A DNA stretch of 61,287 nt from Adonisia turfae CCMR0081 (GTDB taxonomy: Bacteria; Cyanobacteriota; Cyanobacteriia; Phormidesmidales; Phormidesmidaceae): assembly GCF_011009555.1 (NCBI RefSeq), contig NZ_QXHD01000004.1, positions 1,988,550-2,049,836 on the forward strand, written 5' to 3'. Shown here piece after piece: positions 17,076 through 26,715 of this stretch. Positions within the stretch are counted from its first letter, which is position 1. Each line of letters starts with the position of its first letter. The translations under genes and the position numbers were made by a program. The notes beneath the pieces were generated by a model, which was not told the origin of the DNA, ran no database searches, and saw nothing but the letters and a program-made list of their open reading frames with translations.

Positions 17076-17669
17076 ATGATCAAAAATGATGCTTGGATCA
17101 ACACCATGGCCAAAGAGGGCATGATTGCGCCCTTTGAAACCAAACTAGTGCGACGGGTAGACCTAAATGGTGCCAACGTGCCCGTCATCAGCTACGGACT
17201 ATCTTCTTTTGGATACGACATCCGCTTATCACCTAAAGAATTTCGGATTTTCCGTCATATACCAGGCACGGTCATCGACCCTAAACACTTTAATCCAGAA
17301 AACTTGGAGCTCACTCAGCTGCAACGTGATGAATCCGGCAGCTATTTCATATTGCCTGCCCATTCCTACGGCTTGGGAGTAGCCCTAGAGCGACTTGCGA
17401 TTCCCGACAACATTACTACTATTTGTATCGGCAAAAGTACCTATGCCCGCTGCGGGATTATCGCTAACCTGACACCAGCCGAAGCCGGCTGGCGTGGTTA
17501 CCTTACATTAGAGTTTTCCAACTCCTCCAGCGCAGACTGCCGTATCTACGCCAATGAGGGCGTCGTGCAGCTTTTATTTTTGGAAGGGGATCCTTGCCAA
17601 ATTAGCTATGAAACTCGCCAGGGTAAGTATCAGGATCAATCAGAAATGGTCACCCTGGCGCGGGTTTAG
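17076..17669 (+). CDS. dcd: dCTP deaminase
   Basis: Deaminates dCTP to dUTP, feeding thymidylate synthesis. The 197-residue length is typical. Motifs visible are SYGLSSFGYDIRL, FILPAHSYGLGVALERLAIP, IGKSTYARCGIIANLTPAEAGW (catalytic Glu in PAEAGW) and LEFSNSS. The ATG at 17076 gives MIKNDAWI, the family-typical start. It probably belongs to the same transcription unit as the preceding CobA-like gene. Confidence 0.95.
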   Translation: MIKNDAWINTMAKEGMIAPFETKLVRRVDLNGANVPVISYGLSSFGYDIRLSPKEFRIFRHIPGTVIDPKHFNPENLELTQLQRDESGSYFILPAHSYGLGVALERLAIPDNITTICIGKSTYARCGIIANLTPAEAGWRGYLTLEFSNSSSADCRIYANEGVVQLLFLEGDPCQISYETRQGKYQDQSEMVTLARV

Positions 17670-17694
17670 TTAACCGATACTATATATAGAGACG

Positions 17695-17736
17695 GTTCGT
17701 TGTAGAGGCGTTCCATGGAACGCCTCTACAACGAAC
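17695..17736. repeat. REP-like palindrome, family 1 (copy c)
   Basis: A perfect 42-bp palindrome centred on CCATGG, with arm GTTCGTTGTAGAGGCG. It lies between convergent dcd and the oxidoreductase-like gene. Bases 17726-17728 inside it are the TAG stop codon of the minus-strand gene, and the repeat also encodes that protein's last residues. Confidence 0.9.
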
Positions 17737-19045
17737 GCCGGAAGTTAAACCAATTCTCAGCCCCATCTCGTCGCCATTGCCCTTCACACCAACGGCAATG
17801 TTTCCATTGATCAATCGCTTGATAAATAACATCCAGCAATGTGCCAGGTCTAAAACTAGCAGTTATCCATGGGCTCAAGGTCTGCATATCAGGTTTGTTA
17901 CCCAAAGCTGCTGCCAATGTAGGAGCCCCATCCCCCATCAGATGCATCCCAATAATCTGCTGACCTAAGATAATAAGTTTGCAAAAATTAATCTGTGCAA
18001 CATTTTCAGCCATCACTGGCAGACAAAATGCCTGAAATATCTGCACATCACGCCCATAACATCGTCTCGCCTGGCGCTCCGTCAAACCCCAGCGGCCAAT
18101 GGGGGACAATAAATTAATTCCATACAACACCCGCTCATATTGCATCGTTAATCGTCGCCCAAACAAGGCATTGACCAAAGCAATACTTATTTCTTGCTGG
18201 GTCAACTCAGGACGATTCTCTCCCCCCAGACTACTGCCAGTCACATAAAGCTGAGACCATTGTGTTTGCAGACAGACATTAACCGCCATGGGAACATCTG
18301 AAGCAATACCAACATTGCTTAAAGCTAGCGTCTCCCAGGCATAGGGCTGAGGTACAATCACCAATTGCTCAACATTAAATTTTTCCGCCTTAAACTGGCA
18401 CTCATCAGATCCAGGGGAATTATGCGAGAAAATGACCTTAACACCTATGCTCCGAAGCTGAGCCGCAGCAAGACGTTGAATATCTTCATCTTCCGCTGGT
18501 AAAAGCGACCGATCTTGCAAAATGAGAACGACCTTGGCATGATGACTCAAAGCATAGGCCCATTCCAGAGCTGTTGCACCATATCCAATCACGCCAATGC
18601 TTTTAGGAAGTGTCTCAAGTTTTGCTAACTGATGGCATAAGAGACCAGTCGCCATGGGACCTGATGTGGCATAACCATCCGTTAGCAAATATCCCTTTGC
18701 CTTAAGATAACGATTTGCTAGTTTCAACCGTCGCCCTCGTGTGAAACTAGCCGGTTCAAGGATTACATCCACACCTTGGGAGTTAAGTGCCGCAGGAGAA
18801 AGAACTGTATGGGCACATTGCAAAGCAACCCAATCACGCCAAAAAGCCCAACGTTTCTTTGGTGTTGAAGTAGACCCAGCATAGCTAAGTGCTGCCAAGG
18901 TGTATCGAGTCATATCACTAATCTGCCAGTGCGGCGCGATCAAAGCGACCCGAGCACCTTTTTGAGCTGCAGTACAAGCAGCCATCCGACTGCTGAGACT
19001 ACCCCCAAAAATCGCCAAGTCATAATCTGTGTCGTAGATTGCCAT
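17726..19045 (-). CDS. FAD-dependent pyridine nucleotide-disulfide oxidoreductase homologue without redox cysteines
   Basis: A 439-residue protein with the fold of the lipoamide dehydrogenase/mercuric reductase family. An N-terminal FAD-type Rossmann segment (DLAIFGGSLSSRMAACTAAQKG) and a second nucleotide-binding segment (SIGVIGYGATALEWAYAL) are visible. A C-terminal dimerisation-like domain (KLIILGQQIIGMHLMGDGA) follows. The CxxxxC disulfide after the first Rossmann fold is absent, as is the C-terminal HPT-E pair. It may be a non-disulfide reductase or a catalytically altered homologue. Its end was set by a palindromic repeat. Confidence 0.75.
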   Translation of the reverse strand: MAIYDTDYDLAIFGGSLSSRMAACTAAQKGARVALIAPHWQISDMTRYTLAALSYAGSTSTPKKRWAFWRDWVALQCAHTVLSPAALNSQGVDVILEPASFTRGRRLKLANRYLKAKGYLLTDGYATSGPMATGLLCHQLAKLETLPKSIGVIGYGATALEWAYALSHHAKVVLILQDRSLLPAEDEDIQRLAAAQLRSIGVKVIFSHNSPGSDECQFKAEKFNVEQLVIVPQPYAWETLALSNVGIASDVPMAVNVCLQTQWSQLYVTGSSLGGENRPELTQQEISIALVNALFGRRLTMQYERVLYGINLLSPIGRWGLTERQARRCYGRDVQIFQAFCLPVMAENVAQINFCKLIILGQQIIGMHLMGDGAPTLAAALGNKPDMQTLSPWITASFRPGTLLDVIYQAIDQWKHCRWCEGQWRRDGAENWFNFRRSL

Positions 19046-19230
19046 ACTGTCCCATCAACGTCTGTCACATTGCTTTGTATTACAAACAACCTTTAAGACA
19101 GCTAAAAAGAAGTGCCGCTACAACTAAAAGCGGTTTGAGTGTAGTTGCAGAATAATTTCTGACAATAACACTGCCAATACGCAAAGTCGTAACGACACTA
19201 TTAATAATTTTCTAATTACTTTTGACCAGC

Positions 19231-19509
19231 TTACTTTTTAGCAACCATTTCCTTGAATAGCTTACCTGCCGAAAATGCGGGCACAGTAGTAGCTGGGATA
19301 ACCATAGTATCGCCAGTTTTCGGGTTACGGCCCTCACGTTCTTTGCGGTGGCGAGGCTCAAAAGAGCCAAACCCTACCAGTGTTACCTTCTCGCCATCGG
19401 CAACCGCTTCCATAATAGACTCAACCGCTGCAGAGATGACTGCATCAGCCTGCTTTTTAGTAACAGAGGCCTTTTCAGACACCTTGTCCACAAGTTCACC
19501 TTTATTCAT
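19231..19509 (-). CDS. hup: HU family DNA-binding protein
   Basis: A 92-residue histone-like protein that bends and compacts DNA as a dimer. It begins MNKGELVDKVSEKASVTKKQ, includes GFGSFEPRHRKEREGRNP (beta-arm start) and ends with AFSAGKLFKEMV. The start at 19509 is set by an in-frame ATG with GGAG about 7 bases upstream. A longer reading from 19554 would add 15 residues unlike HU. It is monocistronic on the minus strand. Confidence 0.95.
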   Translation of the reverse strand: MNKGELVDKVSEKASVTKKQADAVISAAVESIMEAVADGEKVTLVGFGSFEPRHRKEREGRNPKTGDTMVIPATTVPAFSAGKLFKEMVAKK

Positions 19510-19752
19510 CTTCGTCTCCTCGCAGATTAAAACCAATGAATGAACCATGTCCATGGTTGGACAAACAAGTCGAAAAACATAAGGAAAATCTCAACAGATC
19601 GCTGAAACCCCTGAGGCCCCATGTTTTCTCTGCCCTATTCTAAGGGGTACTTTGTCAGTATGGATCTATAAAACATTGAATTTATATGGATTTCAGCGAT
19701 TTTTAGGAAAATTCATAGGATCTGTCCTCACAAAAGATACATTTTAAAGCAG

Positions 19753-19796
19753 AAAAATCTCTGAAAACCCTAAAAAATAAGGTCTTCAGAGATTTT
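19753..19796 (-). terminator. intrinsic terminator of the pilMNOQ operon
   Basis: Inverted repeat with 12-bp arms (AAAATCTCTGAA/TTCAGAGATTTT) just downstream of the pilQ stop codon. On the minus strand the right arm runs into T residues. Confidence 0.75.
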
Positions 19797-19824
19797 ACAA
19801 AAATGTTACAGAGGCTAACGTAAA

Positions 19825-21885
19825 CTACTCGTCTTCTCCTAACAATTCCCGCACATCTTCCCCAGGTGTATAGCTATAGCCAAAGACACTCTCATCAGAG
19901 TCATCCAAAATCTGGGGTGTAACCAAAACAATTAGTTCACGGCGTTCATCTTCATTTTGTGTATCTCTAAATAAAGCACCAATTAGGGGTAAATCACCCA
20001 GAATTGGAACTTTACTGACTGTGACGCGATCAGTCTCTTGAATAATGCCTGATAGCAGTAACGTTTGTCCATCTCGAACTCTAATTTGCCCAGATGACAA
20101 AGCTCTGGTCGAAATTGGGGTCACTAGTCCCTGGTCTCCTCCTAGATCAATATCAGCCAGTGGAGATGAAATACTTGGCGCTACCGTCATGTTGACAAAT
20201 CCATTATCGTCAATGCGGTCGATAAGAATCTGTAGTGTCAAACCAACGTCCTCGAAGTTAACAGTGTTAGTTTGCCGCGGAGGATCAGTGTTTGTGAAAT
20301 TCACTGTAATGCTGCTTACAACCTGCTCAACTAGAGTAATGGCAGCATCTTGTCCTTCCTGAACAATCAATGTGGGATCGGTAATAATCTTGGCATGGCC
20401 ATTTCTAATTTGGGCATCAATATCCAAAAAGAAGCTTGTGGCCAGCTGCGCTAAATTCCTTATACCAAAGCTAGCGTTTCCATTATCAACCTCAAACCCA
20501 AAATCCCCTGCACGAAAGCTAAGGCTAGTATCAACCTCTTCTATGGCACTGAGGTCAACATCGATCACCCTTACGTTGACAGCTACCTGACGACGACGAA
20601 GATCAAGCTGTACCAGCTGAGCGGTAGCAATTTCGATCTGGCGTGGAGTACCCACCAAGGTTACGGAACTAGTCCGCTCATCGCCAATCACCTCTAAACC
20701 GCGCAGCAAAGGTGCAGAGTCTTCATATTCTGCCCGCAGAATCTCAACTTCGGTTTCTAGTTCAGTTCTTTCAACTTCCTCGACTTCACCCACATCAGTC
20801 GTGGCCACAACCTCAGTAATCTCCTGCTGATCAGTGAACGCACTCTCAGCGCCCATGAAGACCAAGAAGTTAATCGCCGTTGCAACATCCACCTGGTTGA
20901 GACGAACACTGCGTATGTTTACGTTACGTGCAGCTTGAGGTAAACGGGGTCCAACAAAAATAGTTCTACCGACACGGTTGGCCTCAAGGCCAGAAATTTG
21001 CAAAACATAGTTGAAGACATTTTGCACAGGCTCATCTTCTATATCCAGAGTCACCTTAGTCTCTGCCTCTGCAGCACCTTCGCCATCTGCACCAGCCTCG
21101 GTGAACGCTAGGTTCAGGCCTGCTGCACGAGCCAATAGTGATAGTGCTTCACGGGCAGTTGCATCTCTCAGTACTAAACGGGGAACCCGCTCAGCCGTAC
21201 CTAGATCAATAACATCTAGGCCAGAATTGATTTCAGATACCGAAATATCACCCACCGGAGGTGGAACAGCCTGGGGTAAAAATGGCGGTGCAACGTTGAC
21301 TGATGGAGTTGGTACAACTTCGCCATCGATGATGACTTCGGGATTGGGGACTAAGATATCCGGTGTATCTGTTTCCGGCGTATCTGTGTCTGCCTGGGCG
21401 ATATGGGTGGGTAGCAGAGTCTCATCGGTGACGGTTTCAATGGATTCGGGTAGCTCTGTAGGCTTGGGGATAGCATTGGGGCGTGTATCAAGACTTACGA
21501 GCAAGCCTTGACCATCAATCTTTTGCAAGTCAGCCACTGGAGCCGTGTCATTGCCCTTAATAGTTAACCTCACAGTGTTATCATTAAGGGTCTCTAATTG
21601 AATCGACTTGATCGTCGATGCAGGGTTCTGCTTGGTATAGGCCTTGCTGCTAGGTAACGTCAACTGAGCATTCGTGATGTCTGCCTGTAGCACATTATCG
21701 CGATTGACAGCAAAGATTTGAGGAGTATCACCGCCTTTAGTTGAAAGCAGCAACTCCATGCCAGTTTTAGTTACGTTAAGTTCAACGTCTTGAATGGCTG
21801 TAGCAGCAGCTTCAGCAGACTGGGCTGTGAGGACGCTGATAGCTCCGCCAGCAATTAAACTTCCGAGTTTGAAAAAGCGTTTCAC
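19825..21885 (-). CDS. pilQ: type IV pilus secretin PilQ
   Basis: Outer-membrane channel for type IV pili. The 686-residue protein has a signal peptide (MKRFFKLGSLIAGGAISVL, cleaved near AEA), an AMIN domain at about residues 30-130 that binds peptidoglycan, an acidic and proline-rich linker, and secretin N domains. The secretin core has TPISTRALSSGQIRVRDGQT and GILGDLPLIGALF-like VPILGDLPLIGALFR. It is the last gene of pilMNOQ and lies 98 bp after pilO. Pili in cyanobacteria serve motility and DNA uptake. The pilP lipoprotein gene is absent, as is usual in cyanobacteria. Confidence 0.94.
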   Translation of the reverse strand: MKRFFKLGSLIAGGAISVLTAQSAEAAATAIQDVELNVTKTGMELLLSTKGGDTPQIFAVNRDNVLQADITNAQLTLPSSKAYTKQNPASTIKSIQLETLNDNTVRLTIKGNDTAPVADLQKIDGQGLLVSLDTRPNAIPKPTELPESIETVTDETLLPTHIAQADTDTPETDTPDILVPNPEVIIDGEVVPTPSVNVAPPFLPQAVPPPVGDISVSEINSGLDVIDLGTAERVPRLVLRDATAREALSLLARAAGLNLAFTEAGADGEGAAEAETKVTLDIEDEPVQNVFNYVLQISGLEANRVGRTIFVGPRLPQAARNVNIRSVRLNQVDVATAINFLVFMGAESAFTDQQEITEVVATTDVGEVEEVERTELETEVEILRAEYEDSAPLLRGLEVIGDERTSSVTLVGTPRQIEIATAQLVQLDLRRRQVAVNVRVIDVDLSAIEEVDTSLSFRAGDFGFEVDNGNASFGIRNLAQLATSFFLDIDAQIRNGHAKIITDPTLIVQEGQDAAITLVEQVVSSITVNFTNTDPPRQTNTVNFEDVGLTLQILIDRIDDNGFVNMTVAPSISSPLADIDLGGDQGLVTPISTRALSSGQIRVRDGQTLLLSGIIQETDRVTVSKVPILGDLPLIGALFRDTQNEDERRELIVLVTPQILDDSDESVFGYSYTPGEDVRELLGEDE

Positions 21886-21983
21886 AGTTCACTCCTTAAA
21901 TCTTAGTTAGCGTACGTCAATGCCTAGGGATGGAATTTTGAAATTGGATAGGATTTACCAATCCACTGATCGGAGACTATCTA

Positions 21984-22796
21984 CTACTCCGCAGGGGTTT
22001 CACCCTCAGGTGGCGGCGGTGGTGCAATTTCTGGCGGCACATTCGGATCCCCCGTTGGGATCAGCGCATTTACCTCAAAGGAAGTATTGATGCGCTGTTT
22101 TGGTTGCCCCACCACTTGTCCCTGGTTGTTAAGAACAGTTTCAGTTACTAACTGTCCTGCACCTAAGGAGAAATTCCTCAGCAACAGTAAAGGCTCTAAT
22201 CGCTCAACATTGCCCAAAACTGCCTGAGTTTGACCAAAGTCCCCTGAAAACTGAACGTCATAGGTCTGACGTTTCAGTTTTCCATTCACCTCTTCCCCCA
22301 AACTGCCATCGTCAATAACAACTTCCTCACTGGGAACGAAGCTGTTTAGCTGAGCCTCAACTAAAATCGGCGGAATGCCACGGGTCTTAATCTGATTACG
22401 TTCTGCGGCAATCGTCGCATTACTATTCTTGATGCGCTGGTTAATGTCTAACAACAGGGTGTCCATTGAGGACTCATCTGCAAACAAGGAATAGACATTC
22501 CGCCGCTGAACCAACGCAACATCTCGGGCTTCTTCTAGCTTGGCAATCTCTTCAAGGCGTTCAGATTGAGTAGCCAATTGTTGCTCTTTCTCAGCAATAG
22601 CCTCTCGCAATTCTTGATTGCTTTGACGAACGGGTTGAACAAAGCGCTGGAAAAGAAAAATGGCTAAGCCAATGCCCGCCAGAGCAGCCAAAATCCCTAA
22701 AACCTTGGGAGTCAGCTCAATGCCAAAGACGACAGGGTTTATCGGCTCATCATACAGCTCATCTTCGGCTGGTATAAAGTCTCCGCTTAATGTCAT
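21984..22796 (-). CDS. pilO: type IV pilus assembly protein PilO
   Basis: Inner-membrane alignment-complex protein that pairs with PilN. The 270-residue protein has one membrane helix near residues 30-50 (VLGILAALAGIGLAIFLF), then a coiled coil (NQELREAIAEKEQQL) and a periplasmic ferredoxin-like domain. The tail is rich in proline and glutamate. The start codon overlaps the pilN stop by one base (TAATG), indicating translational coupling. Confidence 0.85.
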   Translation of the reverse strand: MTLSGDFIPAEDELYDEPINPVVFGIELTPKVLGILAALAGIGLAIFLFQRFVQPVRQSNQELREAIAEKEQQLATQSERLEEIAKLEEARDVALVQRRNVYSLFADESSMDTLLLDINQRIKNSNATIAAERNQIKTRGIPPILVEAQLNSFVPSEEVVIDDGSLGEEVNGKLKRQTYDVQFSGDFGQTQAVLGNVERLEPLLLLRNFSLGAGQLVTETVLNNQGQVVGQPKQRINTSFEVNALIPTGDPNVPPEIAPPPPPEGETPAE

Positions 22797-23578
22797 TATT
22801 CGAGCACTCCTGTCTCTAAAAGGGCTTTTAACCTAGATGAAAGACCTACAGATGCTTGCTGATTTTCAAGTTCAGCCAGTAGTCGATCAAATTGTTCAGT
22901 AGATACACTCTTGATATTGCCTGCAATTGTGTAATTGACAAGCTGTGTAGGCTCATCCCGTTGAGCTTCTCCTGGGCATCGGCCTAAAACCTCTGACCCC
23001 AGGTTAGATGTGGTTAGGGCCACTGTTTCACCTTCTAGAAACGGTGAATTTTTGAGGGTCAGAACAAAGTCATTGACATCATCAAAGGAACAGGCTGTAC
23101 CATTAATGCTGATGCCACCAGCCTCAGGGACGACGGGCTCCCCTCCATCTTCAACAGGTACGGCTTCACCTTCGGTTTGACTCACCTGGGTGAGCTGTGC
23201 CCGAGTAGGGATGCGATTTTGAATGTCTTTAACAATAGCCGACCAGGGTCGAATTTTAGTAAACACGCTGGCCAGGGCACGACTCTCGTCACGGGCGGCA
23301 GCAGTCTCGGCCTTAATGCGATCAACCTCAGCTAGCTTTGCTTGTAGCTCTGTCAGTTGACTGTCTAGTTCAGCCTGGCGTTTTTGCAAGTTTGATTCTT
23401 GATATTTCAGTAAGCCTAAAAAGCCACCGACGCCAGCCAAAGCGGCAACTAAGACACCTGCACCAATAACAATGGGGGTGCGATCGCTAGTGGGTTGCTG
23501 TCGAACAATGGGCGCTCCGGTAGCCACTACAGGGCGCTCTTCACGATCATTGAGAAAATTAATATCGATGCTATACAT
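22796..23578 (-). CDS. pilN: type IV pilus assembly protein PilN
   Basis: The 260-residue protein begins MYSIDINFLNDREERP; this short N-terminal peptide binds PilM in the known family. A single membrane helix follows (VIGAGVLVAALAGVGGFLGL), then a coiled coil (LQKRQAELDSQLTELQAKL) and a periplasmic domain. It overlaps pilO by one base and follows pilM with a 3-bp gap. Confidence 0.88.
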   Translation of the reverse strand: MYSIDINFLNDREERPVVATGAPIVRQQPTSDRTPIVIGAGVLVAALAGVGGFLGLLKYQESNLQKRQAELDSQLTELQAKLAEVDRIKAETAAARDESRALASVFTKIRPWSAIVKDIQNRIPTRAQLTQVSQTEGEAVPVEDGGEPVVPEAGGISINGTACSFDDVNDFVLTLKNSPFLEGETVALTTSNLGSEVLGRCPGEAQRDEPTQLVNYTIAGNIKSVSTEQFDRLLAELENQQASVGLSSRLKALLETGVLE

Positions 23579-23581
23579 GTC

Positions 23582-24685
23582 CTAAACCTCCCGCAGACCC
23601 AAGCCAAGAACCGTAGCCAACCCAGGACGCTGAGCCTCAGAAATCTCATCGCCCACTTCTAGCGATAGAGCCTCAATGGGGTCAATGGGGCTAGCTGGCA
23701 AACTCAAACGTTGAGCAAAGAACTCATCCAATTGACCGATGGCGCTACCAGGTCCAGCCAATAACAATTGAGCAACTTCCATGTCTTCACCTTGATTGAG
23801 ATAGAAGTCAATGGAACGACGTAGTTCATCAGAGAGTTCGCCCAATACTCTTAACATGGCAGCTGTACCGGGATTAGTCCCTCCTGCCATTTGGGGAGCC
23901 CCCATACTATCCATGGGTGTAGCCGGTACCGTCATACCCTGAAGTAGCTCTGTATTTCGCGTTGGTGGGAGGTTCATAGCACGGCTGAGAGCGCTTTGAA
24001 TCTGGAACGTACCAATGGGGACTGTTCGCGAAAAATGGGGAATACCATCGACAACAATCGAAATTTCTGTGCTTTCAAACTGAATATCAACGATAGCCGC
24101 AGCCTCTTGGGGAGTAAATTGTCGCAGTTGCTCACGAATAGTACGAATTAGAGCAAAACTACTCGTTTCAACGACATCAAGATTGAGCCCAGCCTGCTGG
24201 AAGGTTTCCATGTAGGTGTCGGTCACCTCTTTCTTAACCGCCACCAGCAATACTTGCACTTTTTCGATGCCATCCTCATCGACAAAAAAGCCTAGTTTCT
24301 GATAGTCAACATCAGCTTCTTCTCGCGGGAAAGGCAGATAGAGACTTGCCTCTTGATTAAGGACCATCTCGCGGAGTTCATTGTCGTCTAACTCAGCTGG
24401 CACTGGAATCACCCGTGTGATTGCTCGTCCAGGAACAGCCGTTGTCGCCCGTTTCACCCTCAGCTTGCTTTCCGTTAAAGCAGTCCGAATGGCTTCAGCC
24501 ATAGCTGCCATATCGATAATTTGCCCCTCTTCAAAAATGCCCTCGGGAATCTCAGCGGAGGCAAGAGTTTCTAACTTTATCTTTTGCCCCTGCTTGCGCA
24601 GGCGAGCAATATTGACCCGTTCGGGCGTAAGTTCAACACCAACGCCAGGGGATTTCCTCGAAAATAGTGACTTTAAACTATTCAC
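23582..24685 (-). CDS. pilM: type IV pilus assembly protein PilM
   Basis: Cytoplasmic actin-like ATPase that docks on PilN and links the pilus motor to the alignment complex. The 367-residue protein has GVGVELTPERVNIARL at the start, an internal AAAIVDIQFESTEISIVVDG phosphate-loop-like strand, and LLLAGPGSAIGQLDEFF at the end. It is the first gene of the operon, with a non-coding upstream region of about 500 bp. Confidence 0.92.
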   Translation of the reverse strand: MNSLKSLFSRKSPGVGVELTPERVNIARLRKQGQKIKLETLASAEIPEGIFEEGQIIDMAAMAEAIRTALTESKLRVKRATTAVPGRAITRVIPVPAELDDNELREMVLNQEASLYLPFPREEADVDYQKLGFFVDEDGIEKVQVLLVAVKKEVTDTYMETFQQAGLNLDVVETSSFALIRTIREQLRQFTPQEAAAIVDIQFESTEISIVVDGIPHFSRTVPIGTFQIQSALSRAMNLPPTRNTELLQGMTVPATPMDSMGAPQMAGGTNPGTAAMLRVLGELSDELRRSIDFYLNQGEDMEVAQLLLAGPGSAIGQLDEFFAQRLSLPASPIDPIEALSLEVGDEISEAQRPGLATVLGLGLREV

Positions 24686-25206
24686 AGCATTATCCGGTCA
24701 CAAAATTATCCGGTTATGGAAAGCAATTTGAACTAGTAGGCGACGCCTAAAAATTTGAGTCAGATAGAGCCCAAACTTTTGGTCTGATTTTTTGCTAACG
24801 CATCGTACACAATTTGTGCAGGAATAGCCAGCAATCGCCAAAAGATACAGAGTTTGGTGTCAATACTGCCCTAAAAAACTCACAAAACGTACTTTTTTAT
24901 TTGAGATTTTTCCCGTCATAGATGAGGAGAAAAAACCGCTTTACCATTGATGCCTCCATGATTAAACGTTTTAGCTTGGGCAGCCTTCACGCCCCCTGAA
25001 AACATTTCATTGCAGATTGTTAATCACCTTGAATGTTTCATCAGTCCAGCATTTAAGTTTGAACATCGGCAGCTTATCACCTCCTAATCAGAACAACAGA
25101 CAGATGCTCTGGGAAAGAAGGTGATTTTTTACGAGCGATATTACACGCAATTGGCTAAATTGATCACACGATTTCTAAAAAAAAGTTGGATTTTTATCAA
25201 ACAACC
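24686..25206. other. divergent intergenic region between pilM and purT
   Basis: About 520 bp that should contain the promoters for the pil operon (minus) and purT (plus). No riboswitch, repeat or further gene was recognised. A very short ORF near 24921 was judged chance. Confidence 0.5.
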
Positions 25207-26448
25207 ATGGCAAAAGTGGCAATTCACCCTGAAGATGATGTCTGGGGAACTCCTCTATCCGGTAGCGGACACCGTCTGCTGTTATTGGGTTCCGGAGAAC
25301 TGGGGCGCGAGGTGGCTCTAGAAGCAATGCGTTTGGGCATTGAGGTGATTGCAGTGGATGCCTATGCCAACGCTCCTGCTATGCAGGTGGCCCATCGTAG
25401 CCATGTCCTCAGCATGCTAGACGGCAAGGCGCTCAAACATGTGGTGGCACAAGAACAGCCAACATTGATTGTGCCGGAAGTCGAAGCGCTTGCAACGGAA
25501 ACACTACTTGAGCTAGAGGCAGAGGGCTGGAAAGTTATTCCCACAGCTCTGGCAACGCGTCTGACCATGGACCGTGAGGGAATTCGGCGATTAGCAGCTG
25601 AGGAATTGGCGTTACCCACATCGCCCTATCAGTTTGCAGCAACGGCATCGGACTATCGAGATGCGATCGCAACCATTGGACTGCCCTGCGTCGTCAAACC
25701 CGTCATGAGTTCCTCAGGGAAGGGACAGAGTCTTGTCAAAACGGATGCCGATATTGACAGCGCCTGGACCTATGCCTTTGAAGCCGGACGCGGCAAAGAC
25801 CAGCGAGTAATTGTGGAAGGTTTTGTAAAGTTTGACACCGAAATCACACTACTGACGATTCGGTCCCAGCCCGACCTCCCCCATGCTGAACCCACAACTC
25901 ACTTTTGCCCCCCCATTGGTCATCGCCAGCAAGACGGCGACTATCGTGAATCCTGGCAACCCTGTGCCCTGAACCCCAGAACCCTCACCAAATGTCAAAA
26001 CATAGCTAAAGCGATTACCGATGCGCTGGGTGGTGTGGGCCTGTTTGGTGTGGAATTGTTCATTGCCGGTTCCCCTAACGAAGAACAGACCGTTTACTTT
26101 AGCGAAGTCAGTCCCCGTCCCCACGACACCGGCATGGTCACCATGGTGAGCCAAAACATGTCCGAATTCGAGCTACATGTACGCGCAATTGCGGGCCTTC
26201 CCATTGGCGACATTGAGCAAATTCGTCCCGGTGCCTCAGCGGTGATTCTGGCCAGTGAACCTAGCAATAGCCCCACGTTTGCCGGGGTAGCGGAGGCACT
26301 CACAGTACCCTCCAGTAAGCTCCGGCTGTTTGGAAAACCTCGCGCTTACAAGAACCGTCGCATGGGAGTGGCTTTAGCCCTAGGCGATACGGTGGAGGAA
26401 GCCCGCAGCCGTGCCTGTGAATGTGCAGAGCGGGTGAGGGTCCATTAG
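25207..26448 (+). CDS. purT: formate-dependent phosphoribosylglycinamide formyltransferase
   Basis: ATP-grasp enzyme of purine synthesis that formylates GAR with formate and ATP instead of 10-formyl-tetrahydrofolate. Visible are the N-terminal [31 protein letters not shown], the ATP-grasp segment [14 protein letters not shown] and the C-terminal [14 protein letters not shown]. The ATG at 25207 (MAKVAIHP) is chosen over a TTG at 25186. The length of about 413 residues after this start is close to the 390 residues usual for PurT. purH of the same pathway is also in this window. Confidence 0.95.
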   Translation: MAKVAIHPEDDVWGTPLSGSGHRLLLLGSGELGREVALEAMRLGIEVIAVDAYANAPAMQVAHRSHVLSMLDGKALKHVVAQEQPTLIVPEVEALATETLLELEAEGWKVIPTALATRLTMDREGIRRLAAEELALPTSPYQFAATASDYRDAIATIGLPCVVKPVMSSSGKGQSLVKTDADIDSAWTYAFEAGRGKDQRVIVEGFVKFDTEITLLTIRSQPDLPHAEPTTHFCPPIGHRQQDGDYRESWQPCALNPRTLTKCQNIAKAITDALGGVGLFGVELFIAGSPNEEQTVYFSEVSPRPHDTGMVTMVSQNMSEFELHVRAIAGLPIGDIEQIRPGASAVILASEPSNSPTFAGVAEALTVPSSKLRLFGKPRAYKNRRMGVALALGDTVEEARSRACECAERVRVH

Positions 26449-26520
26449 GTGACTGCATGCAACTTTGCTCAGCCACCCATGGCTAAGGTTCACATACACG
26501 AACTTAGAGAAAATTGACAG

Positions 26521-26570
26521 GGTGCTGAGCGAAGTCGAACCACCACTTAAGACCGTCTTGGTCTAAAGTG
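26521..26570. repeat. partial palindrome family 3 plus hairpin
   Basis: The segment GGTGCTGAGCGAAGTCGAAC at 26521 has an imperfect inverted form. A second hairpin, CACTTAAGACC (26544-26554) with GGTCTAAAGTG (26560-26570) and one A-A mismatch, follows directly. It shares the 11-mer TTCGACTTCGC (other strand) with the hairpin at 36667. It may terminate purT, although there is no T-run. Confidence 0.5.
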
Positions 26571-26715
26571 TCTGAACACCTCCCTAAAAAATTTCTGTCG
26601 TTGCGGATCCTTGGCATGGCGTTGTCCCTCAAGCCGTTATCTGCGGCCCATTGGGTTGATCTGTTCGTACCTTAAAGGCGCAACAATAAATTTCCTTGAT
26701 AAACAGAAAACCATC

